A DNA stretch of 64,000 nt from Lophium mytilinum (taxonomy: Eukaryota > Ascomycota > Dothideomycetes > Mytilinidiales > Mytilinidiaceae): contig MU004193.1 of assembly GCA_010093605.1 (NCBI GenBank), positions 1,433,520 through 1,497,519 on the forward strand, written 5' to 3'. Position 1 is the stretch's first letter. Every line of letters begins with the position of its first letter. The position numbers and the translations under genes are program-made. The notes under the pieces are model-generated. The model was not told the origin of the DNA and searched no databases. It saw nothing but the letters and a program-made list of their open reading frames with translations. Of this stretch, positions 1-11,300 are shown piece by piece.

Positions 1-3000
1 TGCCGTTCTCTGAAATCGGTTATCGGGAAGTGTGCCCGTGCGTGTCGAACTGCGTTCAAACATACGTTAGCCACTGGACGACACTCGATTCTAATATCAA
101 CACCTCCTGCTGACAGCCTGCCGGTGAAGATGACCGTGTTTCCTCCGAGGAAGCCGAAATGGTCTTGACCCACCAGCAGGGATGTAGCGTGCGAAGAGGA
201 GATCTCGAGACGAACCTTTTTCGGACCTTTCGGACGACAGCAAAGCTACGGATCGGATCCGAGTCCGAAGATGTCGTAAATCGTGAGGTTCGTTGCAGGT
301 TCTGCAGTTTTGGCGAAGCCTTGAGGACTTGACCGCTCAGAAGTAAGATTGAAGAGCTGTGTTAGAGAAAGTGATGATAGTCGAGACCAGTACCGTGAGA
401 GTGGACTGGAATATGCAGGACACACACATTGCTTCATACTCAGCGGTCTGCGAGTCGATTTTATACGTCTTTCCTCATGTCACAAGGACAGGAGCCTGCT
501 TCCGCTCCTGGCGTGTGTTGCAGTAGAGTCCAAGGGCTTGCCGCCCTCCCCTATTGGTCTTCCTTTTCTTCCTCTTTCTGATAGCTTCCCGAGTGCGTTG
601 CTCACATATGGCAAGACTGATTCATGTGCCGAGTGTTCAGCTCATTGGAGCCACAGCGTCGGGAGACGGCGCTGCTGGGGGTGCCAGAATGCAGGAAGCA
701 GGTGGCTTGACCGCTAGATACCTGTCCAAACATTGCCGCATGTCGGCCGCCGCCTTGCTGCACGATGGCGCATCCGATCAGGAGGGATGAGCCACTGGCA
801 CATTCCAGGCTTTCGGCTTCCCATCCACATGGAACCTTTTCTGCAGCTTGGGAAACGCCACCACCGTGTTGCCAATACCAACTTCAAGGGCCGCAGTTCC
901 TGGGGGTCCTCCTGTCCCACCAGCCCTCTGCGATGGGTTCCCTGTCTTATTGGTCTCATTGAAGCATTCCCTAGCTAACCCGAGTCTCTACTCAAGCTCC
1001 CAACTTTGTCGAATCTGGACACTTTAGATGGGGTGCTCACCCACTCAATAGAATCTGTCTTGGACTGATCCCTGTGACATCAAAATCCCAGCTAAACCCC
1101 GGACCAACCAGAGGGAACGCAGCAGTTTTTGTTCCCCCTGGGACTGCAGTATGGCTTCGCTATCCTGGCGACTTATCACCTACATGCAGACTTTAAGGCG
1201 AAAGCAACATGACAGGTCATATGGAAATCAATCTCTCACAAAACTCTCCGACCGAAGCTGGCCATTCAGAAACAGCCCCAATCTTTGAGACGACGGGAGC
1301 ACGCAAGAATACATTCTCTCCGAAGAGCTCATATCCGACCATTCTATGTAAAGCTCAAGACAAGCATTTTGACTTTGCTCTCAAGGTATTGGGGGTAATC
1401 GTAGCTCCTGCCTCACGTCCTCGCCAAACCGGGATTCATTATCGTTCCCTGCTATTTGACCGCCCTGCTTAACACGCCGTCCAGGGTAGTCGTACCTGTC
1501 TATGGCCCTTCAAGATGTGCCACGGTCTCGTAATAGCGTGGGTTGCATCATCTTGATCAGTCCGTCGCACCAGATCCATGACTGTGCAGCATGGGGACAG
1601 CAATCCGATTACCGAGCGATTGGGTCTAGGACCACTTTCCAGCACAGCGGTAAAATCGGTGTGGCAATCGCAAGATTTTCGCAAGGTCTCCGTCGTGGCC
1701 TACTGCATAGTCCCGTCTCAACTTAGTCTGGCTGACCCTTCCACTTCTCTCCTTTGGTTCACGGATGCAGCGATCATCCAGAATCTCCAGAGCGCCCACG
1801 AGCGACGTGGGTAACCCCACTTATCCGGAAATCCAACCTCAATTACTGGAATTGATGACTCCTCCACCGTGATACTGCACCTGATCACATTTCGTGAGGA
1901 TTCGCATCCAGGTCAGGTGGACGGCATCGAGCAGCCCACAAAACCGCCTCCACTTTCTATGTGCGCAGGCTTGAAAATAGACCGTCGCCTCTCTAGTGCC
2001 AGTTCAAGGGAATAAAGTCGAGGAGTGGGATTGAAGGAAACTTCCTCGCAGCAAACCCCACGAGGCAGCAATTTCTTTCCAACGCTATACTTTAGGATGT
2101 CAGTGGCATTCTTCATACTACCAAACCCGTCGTACTGTCCAAGCCACAGCTCCGGGGCTTAGCCCGATTTCTGAAGACTCTGCCATACACCGAGCACATG
2201 CACTCCTGACGCTGACCAGATATGGTACTCTTCAACTACTGGGACATCCCGGCTGCTTATCCACGGTGGAGGCTGTGAAGAAGTACGAAGATTTTGCTGA
2301 TTCCATCTTTAGAATCCAGAGCATTGCACGACACTGGTCTGAGACAAGAGTCACTTCTCCTGTGTTCTGCCCCTTTTCGAAGCTGTCGAGTTTAGTACCC
2401 CCTAAAATACTTGCTGAGAGGACAGATGTTCATAGCTGGGGCTTCTATATCTATTATTTAGGCCGCACTTTACACAATATCTCATGTTGTTCAATCGCAC
2501 GCGTGATCAGCGGAGGCTACCAATGATAGCCACCTGTGCGAATCTTAAACCTCGAGCTTTCATCTGAGGCCTTCCTGGATCTACTTATAATCGACCTGGA
2601 CTCGTCATCAAACCTGATTTGCGCCCCGTTGAGGCTGTCAATATCGCGACTGAGGAAGTGCGCCCTTCACTTCATACTATCTGTCTTTGATCTTTCCCGT
2701 TCGGAGCAACTCTGAGGTCTCTTCCGTGCCTCCAACCTCATTAGACTCGGGCCTGAACTAACACCTCCCAACTAGCATATGCTAATCTCAGACCGAGTTC
2801 GCGCATATTTTGCCTTGGGCCTGCGACTTAGCATCGCAATAAAAGCTTTAATGCTTTGTTCCACTTCAATGATATAGACATCTCAACGGTTGTCGCATCC
2901 AACACACTCAGTACCATTACTTAACTCATCCGGTCGAAGTGGATAGCTGAGACTTTCGAGACTATTTAATACTAATACCTACGAAAATGCCGTACTCCTG

Positions 3001-3623
3001 GAAGCATTCATCTCGATTTCGATACGAATGTAGCGATCTCGAATTATATAATTTACTGTACAAAACATTTAGTAGCTTTTGTCTCGAGCACCCAATACAA
3101 AGCTGAACACCCTACCATTTTGTGAGAGTACTGCGATCATTTGAAGAAAAATTATGCTTGATTGACTTGGGGAATCAGCCCTGAAATTGTCCAGGCTGTC
3201 CTTGCCGGAATTGACCAGGGGGGTGAACGCCATTTGTGCTTATGCGGAGGCGCAGAGGGCCGTGACCGCGCCGAGATGTTCAATGCTCCCGTCGTTTCCT
3301 CGTCCACTCGCTCAGAGGATTCAAACCGCTCGAAGGATTCTCCTTCCACATGCACATGGTGAATCGAGATGAATCTTGGAAGGGGTACCTAGTGAGTAGT
3401 GCCTTGGCGGGCCAAGAAGCGGGAAATGACTAGTGGCCAGCATTCATTCCCTCGAGCCTAAGAAGGGCAGCTCACCACCTCCACCTCGCTCCACTCCTAA
3501 GGCCGACGAGCTGCAATTAAGCTCTACCTCAATTAAGCTCTACCTACGCGACTATGCGACTCTAGGTTTGAGCGATGCGCCTCCTCTCCTTATCTCTTAC
3601 CGACTAGACATTCGTAGACCATA
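1..3623. other. Gene-poor spacer, no gene recognised
   Basis: Open frames here are short (under about 125 codons), overlap on both strands and show no recognisable family or convincing splice structure. A 12-bp palindrome (TAGCATATGCTA) lies at 2773-2784. The last few hundred bases should hold the promoter and 5' UTR of the glycosyltransferase that starts at 3624. Nothing else can be supported. Confidence 0.6.
3514..3545. repeat. Tandem 16-bp direct repeat, two copies
   Basis: The unit CAATTAAGCTCTACCT occurs twice in a row, ending 78 bp upstream of the glycosyltransferase start codon. Both copies are identical. It lies in the likely 5' UTR or core promoter. A role is not shown. Confidence 0.85.
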
Positions 3624-5498
3624 ATGGCGTTATCCATGACGGCGCGCATGTTCTCTGGGAGAGCGCTCCTCCGCCTCCTCGTGTTCCTTGCGATTGCATT
3701 TATATTCAGCTGTACGCTATTCATATGGTCGCATCCGATGATAATAAACTCCGGCGGCGCCTCTGTAATCTCCCACCACAATGCAGGTGGCGGCAAGAAG
3801 CCAGCGACGCACCCCATCGACACGTTGATCAAGAAGGCCGGGCGCGAATACCACCGTCTTATGGCAAAGGAGACCACCGACCTCGAATCCGCAGCGAAGG
3901 CATATCGGTACCGGAGAGGGCGGCATCCACCCCCGTGGTTCGACAAGTGGTTCAAGTTTGCGCAAGACCACGATGCCGTCATCGTCGAGGACTTTTTCGA
4001 CCAGATATACCACGACCTGGGCCCGTTCTGGGGGGTTGAAGCTGCGAAGATACGGACACAGGCGAAGAACTTTGAACAAGTGGTCAGTGTGCGGAATGGC
4101 ACAGCTTCGCAGAAGACGGACAAGCCGAGGGACTGGATGAATATATGGACCGATCTCACTTCTACGATTGCGGAATGGCTACCAGATATCGACGTTCCGA
4201 TCAACGTTATGGACGAGAGCAGGTTGCTGGTACCTTGGGATGATATCGATCAGTATATGAAGGCGGAGCGCGCGTCGCGGAAGATAGTCCCCAAGCCGGA
4301 GGTCATAACGGAATACGCTGGGCTGCAGAAGTTAGATGAGAATCCGGGGGAGCCATTCGATCTGGAGTGGCACGGTGGCAACTACTGGGAAAATGCGCGC
4401 GTTGGATGCGCTCCAGGATCACCTTCGAGGAATGTTGAGGCTGCGACCAACTTCTCTGGGCCTCCGCCTATGCCGCAAGGTTTTCCAGAACGATCCTATG
4501 AGGGATACGTCATGAACTGGACGTCCGCAAGGGATCCATGTCTCCAGCCTGATATCCGGGAAAGCCATGGAACGTTTGTGGAGCCAATCTCTCAGTCGAC
4601 ATCGAAGTTCCTGTTCCCCATATTCGGCGGGTCGAAACTGCCCATGAATAACGAGATTCTACTCCCACCGGCGATGTACTGGAGTGATGATCCATTTTAC
4701 TCTGGCGGCGAAGAAAGCCATGGAGGCCCTTGGGAAGAGAAGGACCCAGGCGTAATGTGGCGCGGGGCTGCGTCGGGAGGCCGTAACAAGGAAGACACCT
4801 GGACACGCTTTCAACGTCACCGATTCTTGAGAATGATCAACGGCACTGCTGTTCAGATGGCAGAGAAGCATAGCAATGGCGTAAGCCAGAACTTCGTACT
4901 GTCGAGCTACAGTACCTACCATCTGACAGCTACTTCTCGCATGGACCTCGGTACATGGCTGAATTCTATCGTTGATGCTGCTTTCGTCAGCCTGCTGTGT
5001 TTTCCCAACCCTGGAAATGAACACTGCTGGTATACGGACCCCTTCTTTCAGACTAAGCCAGGCAAGAAGATGCAGGAGCAGTATGCTTACAAGTACCTAC
5101 CTGATATCGACGGCAACAGTTTCTCTGGGCGCTACAGAGGCTTCCTAAGATCAACATCTCTCCCGATAAAAGCAACGATCTATAGCGAATGGCATGACTC
5201 CCGACTCGTCCCTTGGGTGCATTTCGTTCCGATGGATAACTCCTTCGTCGACATCTACGGCATCTTGGATTACTTCATTGGTACCGGAGTCGAGGAGAAA
5301 GACAAAAAGGGCAATGTTTTCGTCGAGGGCGCTCATGATGAGCAAGCCAAGGAGATTGCCTTAAAGGGACAGGAGTGGGCAGAGCGCGTCCTACGGAAGG
5401 AAGATATGCAGGTATATGTCATGAGACTCTACATGGAGTACGCGCGTATCTGCGACGATAATAGGGATCGATTAGGGTTCATTGGTGATATGGGATGA
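3624..5498 (+). CDS. GT90 / Cap10-type glycosyltransferase, type II membrane protein
   Basis: A single uninterrupted frame encodes 624 aa. Residues 13-36 form a hydrophobic anchor (LLRLLVFLAIAFIFSC) after a short basic N-terminus, which gives a type II Golgi topology. The C-terminal half has the features of the GT90 (Cap10, beta-1,2-xylosyltransferase-like) family: a DPCLQPDIRESHG segment, an FPIFGGSKLPMNNEILLP stretch, WRGAASGGRN followed by an RFQRHRFLRM helix, then KYLPDIDGNSFSGRYRGFL and a WVHFVPMDNSFVDIYGILDYF segment near the end. In this family these parts bind the nucleotide sugar. Family members add xylose or related sugars to cell-surface or capsule glycans. Length matches fungal GT90 proteins. 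Donor and acceptor cannot be read from sequence. The ATG at 3624 is the first that yields the anchor; another ATG (MTARMF) follows 5 codons later. Confidence 0.88.
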   Translation: MALSMTARMFSGRALLRLLVFLAIAFIFSCTLFIWSHPMIINSGGASVISHHNAGGGKKPATHPIDTLIKKAGREYHRLMAKETTDLESAAKAYRYRRGRHPPPWFDKWFKFAQDHDAVIVEDFFDQIYHDLGPFWGVEAAKIRTQAKNFEQVVSVRNGTASQKTDKPRDWMNIWTDLTSTIAEWLPDIDVPINVMDESRLLVPWDDIDQYMKAERASRKIVPKPEVITEYAGLQKLDENPGEPFDLEWHGGNYWENARVGCAPGSPSRNVEAATNFSGPPPMPQGFPERSYEGYVMNWTSARDPCLQPDIRESHGTFVEPISQSTSKFLFPIFGGSKLPMNNEILLPPAMYWSDDPFYSGGEESHGGPWEEKDPGVMWRGAASGGRNKEDTWTRFQRHRFLRMINGTAVQMAEKHSNGVSQNFVLSSYSTYHLTATSRMDLGTWLNSIVDAAFVSLLCFPNPGNEHCWYTDPFFQTKPGKKMQEQYAYKYLPDIDGNSFSGRYRGFLRSTSLPIKATIYSEWHDSRLVPWVHFVPMDNSFVDIYGILDYFIGTGVEEKDKKGNVFVEGAHDEQAKEIALKGQEWAERVLRKEDMQVYVMRLYMEYARICDDNRDRLGFIGDMG

Positions 5499-5947
5499 AA
5501 GAGTACGAGGGTGTTGAGATTTATTTGATATTGCACAGATATGTACATATGAGGTTCTGGATACCCAATGTAATGAGATACGCTTTTTACCATGGAATGC
5601 TTGCGATTGATATATATATATTTCCCTGGTAAGCTGACGCTTACTGATATTCCGCCATGACGGTGTAAAGGGATTGGGTCGTATATTGGTGCCCTCTTCC
5701 ATAGCCCGCAGAGTGGATCTCAATTACTTTAGGTGGAGTTTCTCGGGGCTCCGGATAATAGAAGAATTGTTAGTATAGCGAATTGAAACATCTTGCTTTC
5801 TTGGAATAGAGACTGTGAGGTCTGAAACGAGTGCTCAGGCCTCCATATTTTATCTGCACGTGCTTGGGCAGAAACCTCAAACCTCGACCCACTACTGCAA
5901 GTCTCTAAGCAGCCCCTCCACCTCCAATTGGCACCTCCGATACTTGG
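5499..5947. other. Intergenic: glycosyltransferase 3' UTR and arginyl-tRNA synthetase promoter
   Basis: The gap separates two genes on the same strand. A CCAAT-type box (CCAATTGGC) lies near 5922-5931, shortly before the open frame that leads into the synthetase. No gene seen. Confidence 0.5.
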
Positions 5948-6142
5948 ATGCCGTGTCGTATTACTCCATTGACCACGCGCACCAGGCGTCTCTTCAATTC
6001 TTTCACCCCCAATTTGCTGAGGCCGCTGGCGACTCACCAGCCTTTGACTCACAGCCCACCAACAAACTTTCTTAAAACGTCCTCCGTGCCCCTCCAACGC
6101 GTATTCTCCTCCAAACCACGCACACATATCCAACTTTTCGCA
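5948..6142 (+). other. Possible mitochondrial presequence, in frame upstream of the arginyl-tRNA synthetase ATG
   Basis: An ATG at 5948 opens a 65-codon stretch in frame with the synthetase start at 6143 and with no stop between. The predicted extension has no Asp or Glu at all, many Arg/Lys and Ser/Thr, and an amphipathic start (MPCRITPLTTRTRRLFNSF). This is the composition of a mitochondrial targeting peptide. Dual cytosolic/mitochondrial synthetases made from two start codons are known in yeast (for example HTS1, VAS1, ALA1). Whether transcripts reach this far upstream is unknown, so the use of this start is inference. Confidence 0.5.
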
Positions 6143-8376
6143 ATGGACGTCTCCAAAGCGCAATCCGCGTCGGTCGACGACATCGCCGAGACCCTGAAGC
6201 AGTTCGGCCTCGATACTGTGCCCCATGCCCCGAATACCTTCCCCGCGCTCAACCCATTCGATGTATACCGATCGCATATAACGGAGCTGCTAGCGAAAGC
6301 GTCGGGTATTGACGCGAAGATTATATACCCGGCGCTGCAGTGGACGCAGACGCTGGAGAAGGGCGATTTGTGTATCCCAGTGCCCGCGCTGAGGGTGAAG
6401 GGCAAGAAGCCTGCAGACTTCGCGGCGGAATTGGCTCAGCTGGTACATATGCGTCTCAAACTATATGAGCCATCTCGCAGTATTCTGTATATATGAATTC
6501 CAGCTGCTAACCTGTTTATTGATTAACAGTTCCCCGAATCCCCCCTCGTCCACCCCCCCACTGCAAAGGACCAATACCTCCAATTCTTCTTCCGCGCCGC
6601 ACCCCTCACATCCCTCGTGCTCCCTTCTATCCTTAAAGCCGAGTCATCCTTCGGCTTCAACCCCTCCCTCGGCCTCGTGGACCCCTCCAACCCCTCCTCG
6701 CACCGCAAGAAGCTCATCGTCGAGTTCTCCTCCCCCAATATCGCAAAGCCCTTCCACGCTGGCCATCTCCGCTCGACAATCATCGGCGGCTTCCTCGCTA
6801 ACGTCTATGAGGGCGCTGGCTGGGACGTCATCCGCATGAACTACCTCGGCGACTGGGGCAAGCAGTACGGCGTACTGGCCGTCGGTTTCGACGAGTTTGG
6901 CAGCGAGGAAGAGCTAGTCAAGAACCCGATCGGCCATTTGTACGATGTGTATGTCAAGATTAGCAAGATCTCGGCAGAGGAGGCGGACAAAGTAAAAGCC
7001 CTAAAGGAGCAGGCGACAGCGGCAAAGGAGAAAGGGGATACGGAGGGCGCGGAGAAGCTAGAAAAGGAGTACACAAAGATTCAAGAAGATGGTGTGGATG
7101 AGCGGGCGAGGAAATATTTCAAGCGCATGGCGGATGGCGAGGAGAGGGCGCTGGGTATCTGGAAACGCTTCCGTGATCTCAGTATCGAGAAGTACAAGGC
7201 TACCTACGCGCGTCTAAACATCCAGTACGACGACTACTCTGGCGAGTCGCAGGTCAAGGAGGAGAGCATGGAAGCTGCGGCGCGAATCATGGCCGAGAAG
7301 AAGGTTAGCGAGGAGAGCGAAGGCGCTGTGTTGGTTGACTTGACGAAGTATAGCAAGAAGCTCGGTAAAGCGCTTGTGAAGAAGAAGGATGGCACGTCGT
7401 TGTACCTCACTCGTGACATAGGCGCCGCGTTTGAGCGTTTCGAGAAGTACCACTTCGATAAGATGATTTACGTGGTTGCGTCGCAGCAGGATCTCCATCT
7501 CGCGCAGTTGTTCAAGATTGAGGAAGCCATGGGCCGCAAGGACGTGGCGGACCGCTGCCAGCATATCAACTTCGGTATGGTGTTAGGCATGAGCACGCGT
7601 AAGGGGACTGCGAAGTTTCTAGATGACATCCTCAGGGATGTGGGCGAGAAGATGCACGAGGTCATGCGTGGGAACCAGGCCAAGTACGAGCAGGTGGAAG
7701 ACCCAGTCAAGACTGCGGATACATTGGGCATCTCGGCCGTGATGGTCCAAGATATGAAGGGGAAGAGGTATGTCTGCTCATTCAAAGCCCGTTTCCCTTT
7801 AGCCGATATCTCTCGTTTCTCCATTCGCATACTTCTCCACGGCACACCTTCTATCCATCCAAAATTTGTTTTCAAACATGAACAATATTGACATTAGCTA
7901 GGATCAACAACTACACCTTCGACATGGACCGCATGACCTCCTTCGAAGGCGACACAGGCCCCTACCTCCAATACGCCCACGCCCGCCTCTGCTCCATCTC
8001 CCGCAAAGCCGGCTTCTCCCCCGCCGACCTCGCCACCGCCAACCTCGCCCTCCTCTCCGAACCGCACGCCATCGACCTCGTCCGCCAGCTCGCGACCTGG
8101 CCCGACGTCTTCCTCAATACGGTCAAGACCCAGGAGCCCACAACCGTGCTAACCTACCTCTTCAAAATGGCGCACGCGCTGTCGAGTAGCTACGACCATC
8201 TGCAGGTCGTGGGGAGCGAGAAGGAGGTTAGTAAAGCGAGGGCGGCGCTGTACGCGAGCGCGAGGCAGGTGCTGTGGAATGGGATGAGGGTGCTGGGCTT
8301 GAGTCCGGTGGAGAGGTATGTGCTGGCGCGCTCTTTCTTGTGAGGTGACTGGTGCTGACACGTGTGCAGGATGTGA
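6143..8376 (+). CDS. Arginyl-tRNA synthetase, class Ia
   Basis: Four exons: 6143-6442, 6530-7767, 7902-8315 and a seven-base last exon 8370-8376, giving 652 aa. Introns have GTACAT/GTATGT donors; the first has a perfect GCTAAC branch site. The enzyme charges tRNA-Arg with arginine using ATP. Visible marks: the class I HIGH-type signature in the SSPNIAKPFHAGHLRSTIIG segment, the MNYLGDWGKQYG motif typical of ArgRS, a KMSKS-equivalent region near GMVLGMSTRKGTAKFLDD, and the DALR-type anticodon-binding C-terminus ending in PVERM. That ending is made only if the tiny last exon is spliced on, which supports the model. Length matches eukaryotic cytosolic ArgRS. The start MDVSKAQ follows a good context (CGCAATGG). 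Codon use is strongly C-ending in the second half, as in highly expressed genes. Confidence 0.95.
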
Positions 8377-11300
8377 GCGTTTCCGCCGACTTGGAAACGA
8401 GGGTTTCGAAATAGGCCGGGTCGTTGGCTACATAGACGCGGGTCTTTTCCAGCGGCATGGGCCGTGGACTACGATGGCTCGAGGGATGGACGGCGGCGGC
8501 TGGAGTCATGGTGTTTCGGAGGCATGATATCACGGGTGAGAAGACGGACACCGTCAAAGGGGAAAATAAGAGGCTCGGAGCCGACGGCCCGATAGCGACG
8601 GAGCATCGTGAGGTGAGGGGGCTGGGGGAGGCGTTTTCGGGATACCGCTACCGCCCACCTCCGCTCTTCCCGTGGATGATGGAATGATAGTAGAAAAAAT
8701 GATAAGCCGATTCTTTGCAAGGATGGTCCTGAGTGGTGTTCTTGTCGCCCAGTGTACGCGAGGTGATTTTGAAACTAAGGGTTTGAAGCTAGGGAAATGG
8801 GGTGGTGGGTGTCATTTTTTGCTGACTTGAGCACGTCGTGATGGCTTGAGGGGGTGGTCAAATGTGTACAGATCTGACTACTCGAAGGTAGCTTTCCAAA
8901 CGCGGAGAGGGGTTGTTGAGTAGCGCTTTTGGACGAGAAGAGGCAGTTCCGTACCGTATAACGTGGCCTGGAGGGCTATCAGGTCTAGCAAGCTTTTCGC
9001 CTGATACATTTAGAAATGCACTAGAGGACCTCGGACGGTGCTGAGCATGTGCACACACAAGTGGTGGTGGTCGATGACAGATAAGCGGCGTTGCTAATTC
9101 TATATTGAGGTCTAGAGCTTTCTTATTCGAGTCTAGATATCTCAGATCCGAGTACAGAGATGCCAGATTTGAGTTACGAGAATCCAGATCCAAGGTTTAT
9201 AGATTCAGAAAGTATGAAGTATTCCAAATAGTTAGCTATAGTTTTCAGGGCGCTAATCACTGGATTTGAAATTTGAAAAAACAGTGAAGAATGAAGTAAC
9301 GCTATTACCCGAGACGCAGCTTGGAAGACATACATGATCAGAAGAACTAACCCTTGATATTCCGCACCGTTAGGCATAAACATAAAGTAGACGTTGGGTT
9401 GAAACATCGCTCTTTCTGTTAAGTATTCAGTGTTGAAAGGCTGCTAGGCTGGCAAAATACATGTAAACATTAACCAGACGTAACGTCTAAGTTTAGGAGA
9501 AAGAAAAATCTCTTGTAAGTAAAAGGTTTCTTACTATCTTTGACAGAGGTAGAAAGCGCCGAGCGAAGCATCCGCTATAAACCTAGCTAGTCCCAGGTGA
9601 GATTTTTTAATACATAGCAAGCACATTCCAATGCGTCATGAAGATATTCAGCAAGATCACGAAAGAGCTTCTGGGTTCTTGAGCAAGAACGTATATTACC
9701 ACTTGTCCACATTCCACGGCCCTGATGAATGATGGAAGGAGACGGACCCGCTATATTCGTTAGTAAAGGGTGTGCACCTAGGAGTTAATGATCTCAAGCT
9801 AAATCCAACGCAGTATGGAATTACTCGCCCATCCCACCCGCACACGCCATACCAACCCCACTAACATCTGATGTCTAAAACCAAGCAGAATCCCACGATA
9901 CGGTGCAACGACATCAAGCATATCAACAAAAAGAAGCGGTAGCACGACATCCTGCGCTCGTGCTTTTTTGGACGTGTGGTGGTCGACACGTGCGCGAGAG
10001 GGTCTGCGGAGCGGAGTTCGTGCGGCGGCGGCGGGGGTCGAGATGGAAAATATCTGGACATCGTGAATTGATGTCTTCGTGCTCCTGCAGACGGCCCTTT
10101 TTGAAAATTGTGCGTGATGGCTCCCAGGCTGCGTTGCTGGTGGAGCTGATAGCGTCGTCGTACTACTGATTGCAGACATTCGGGTTTCGCTCTTTTTATG
10201 TCAGCAGTTGCACGAAAATAGCAAATCGCAAATACTGGGAATCAACCGCAAGGGCTTCGGGCCGCGTCAATCGCAGCTGTGAGCACTGCTCCGAAATCGC
10301 AACATCTGTGATACGCCGCAACGGGAAGCCGAATCCGTGATGCTGTAGGGTGCCAGGAGGAAAACTCTGTCGTGTGTAACGCCCGCAGGCGAGCCTGGTT
10401 GTCGGACTGTGAAGGTGGTACATATGTGTTTATGGTGGTGTGAAGGTTTACGAGGGATGGGATGGAGTGGTGGGACAGATCTTAGTGGGGCGGTGGAATG
10501 CAGGATATGAGACTTGCATTTGGGGTTGTACGGGTTGGATCAAAAAATCAAGGTGTTGTTAGAGGTCAGAAATGTGTTGAGGGGATCGATTTTGCTTCTT
10601 GCCTCTTTCTTCATGGAACAAATACGAATGCTGCTTGACTGGCTGTAGTACAGACGTGCCTTACCGCTTACTTCGCTTGCTAGTGCGTTGCAATGTTGCA
10701 ATTGATCAAACCTTCTCGGTGCGGTCTACGAAGTGGACATTGCTTTGCTAAAGTGATTTCCCGGATTCGACTGGCCAAGGTCAGGAGTAGGGATTCTGCA
10801 AACTTTGCAAACATCCGGAGTCGCTTGATTAGGAAAAGGCGCCACTGGCCGGTGTAGGGCATTCGAAAAAGCCTGCAGTCAGCCTCCACGTCGACACGTG
10901 GTAGTCAGTGGTCAAATGACATGCGTCCCTACAGCTGTGTGTTTGTGGAAGAGGACTACTGCGGTCACTGGTTACAGGTTTGACACCCCCGTCGTCAACA
11001 GTGGGACGGGAAAAATGTTGAGGGTCGAAGGACGCCCACGATCTCTCAGCCTCACTCCAGATCTGTGACGAGGATCACGGCTGGGTTCTTAGCGATGCTC
11101 GCCTTGACTATGCGAGTCACTGATTCGGGGCGGAGCCATTGACGGCGATCCAAGTTACGCGGCTCGGACCGCGAGCAAGGACGAAGAACTCACTCGCCCG
11201 GTTACACAGGATACAAGTGTTTATATGTCGTTGGAGGTGACTCTGGCTCGATGCGCTGTCCACGCGCCAGCGACACGGGCCGGGCACGCGGCCCGGCCAG

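Noticed and set aside
349-2526. Several short open frames near the window start
   Set aside because: Overlapping on both strands, no family motif, no splice pattern joining them; composition like spacer DNA.
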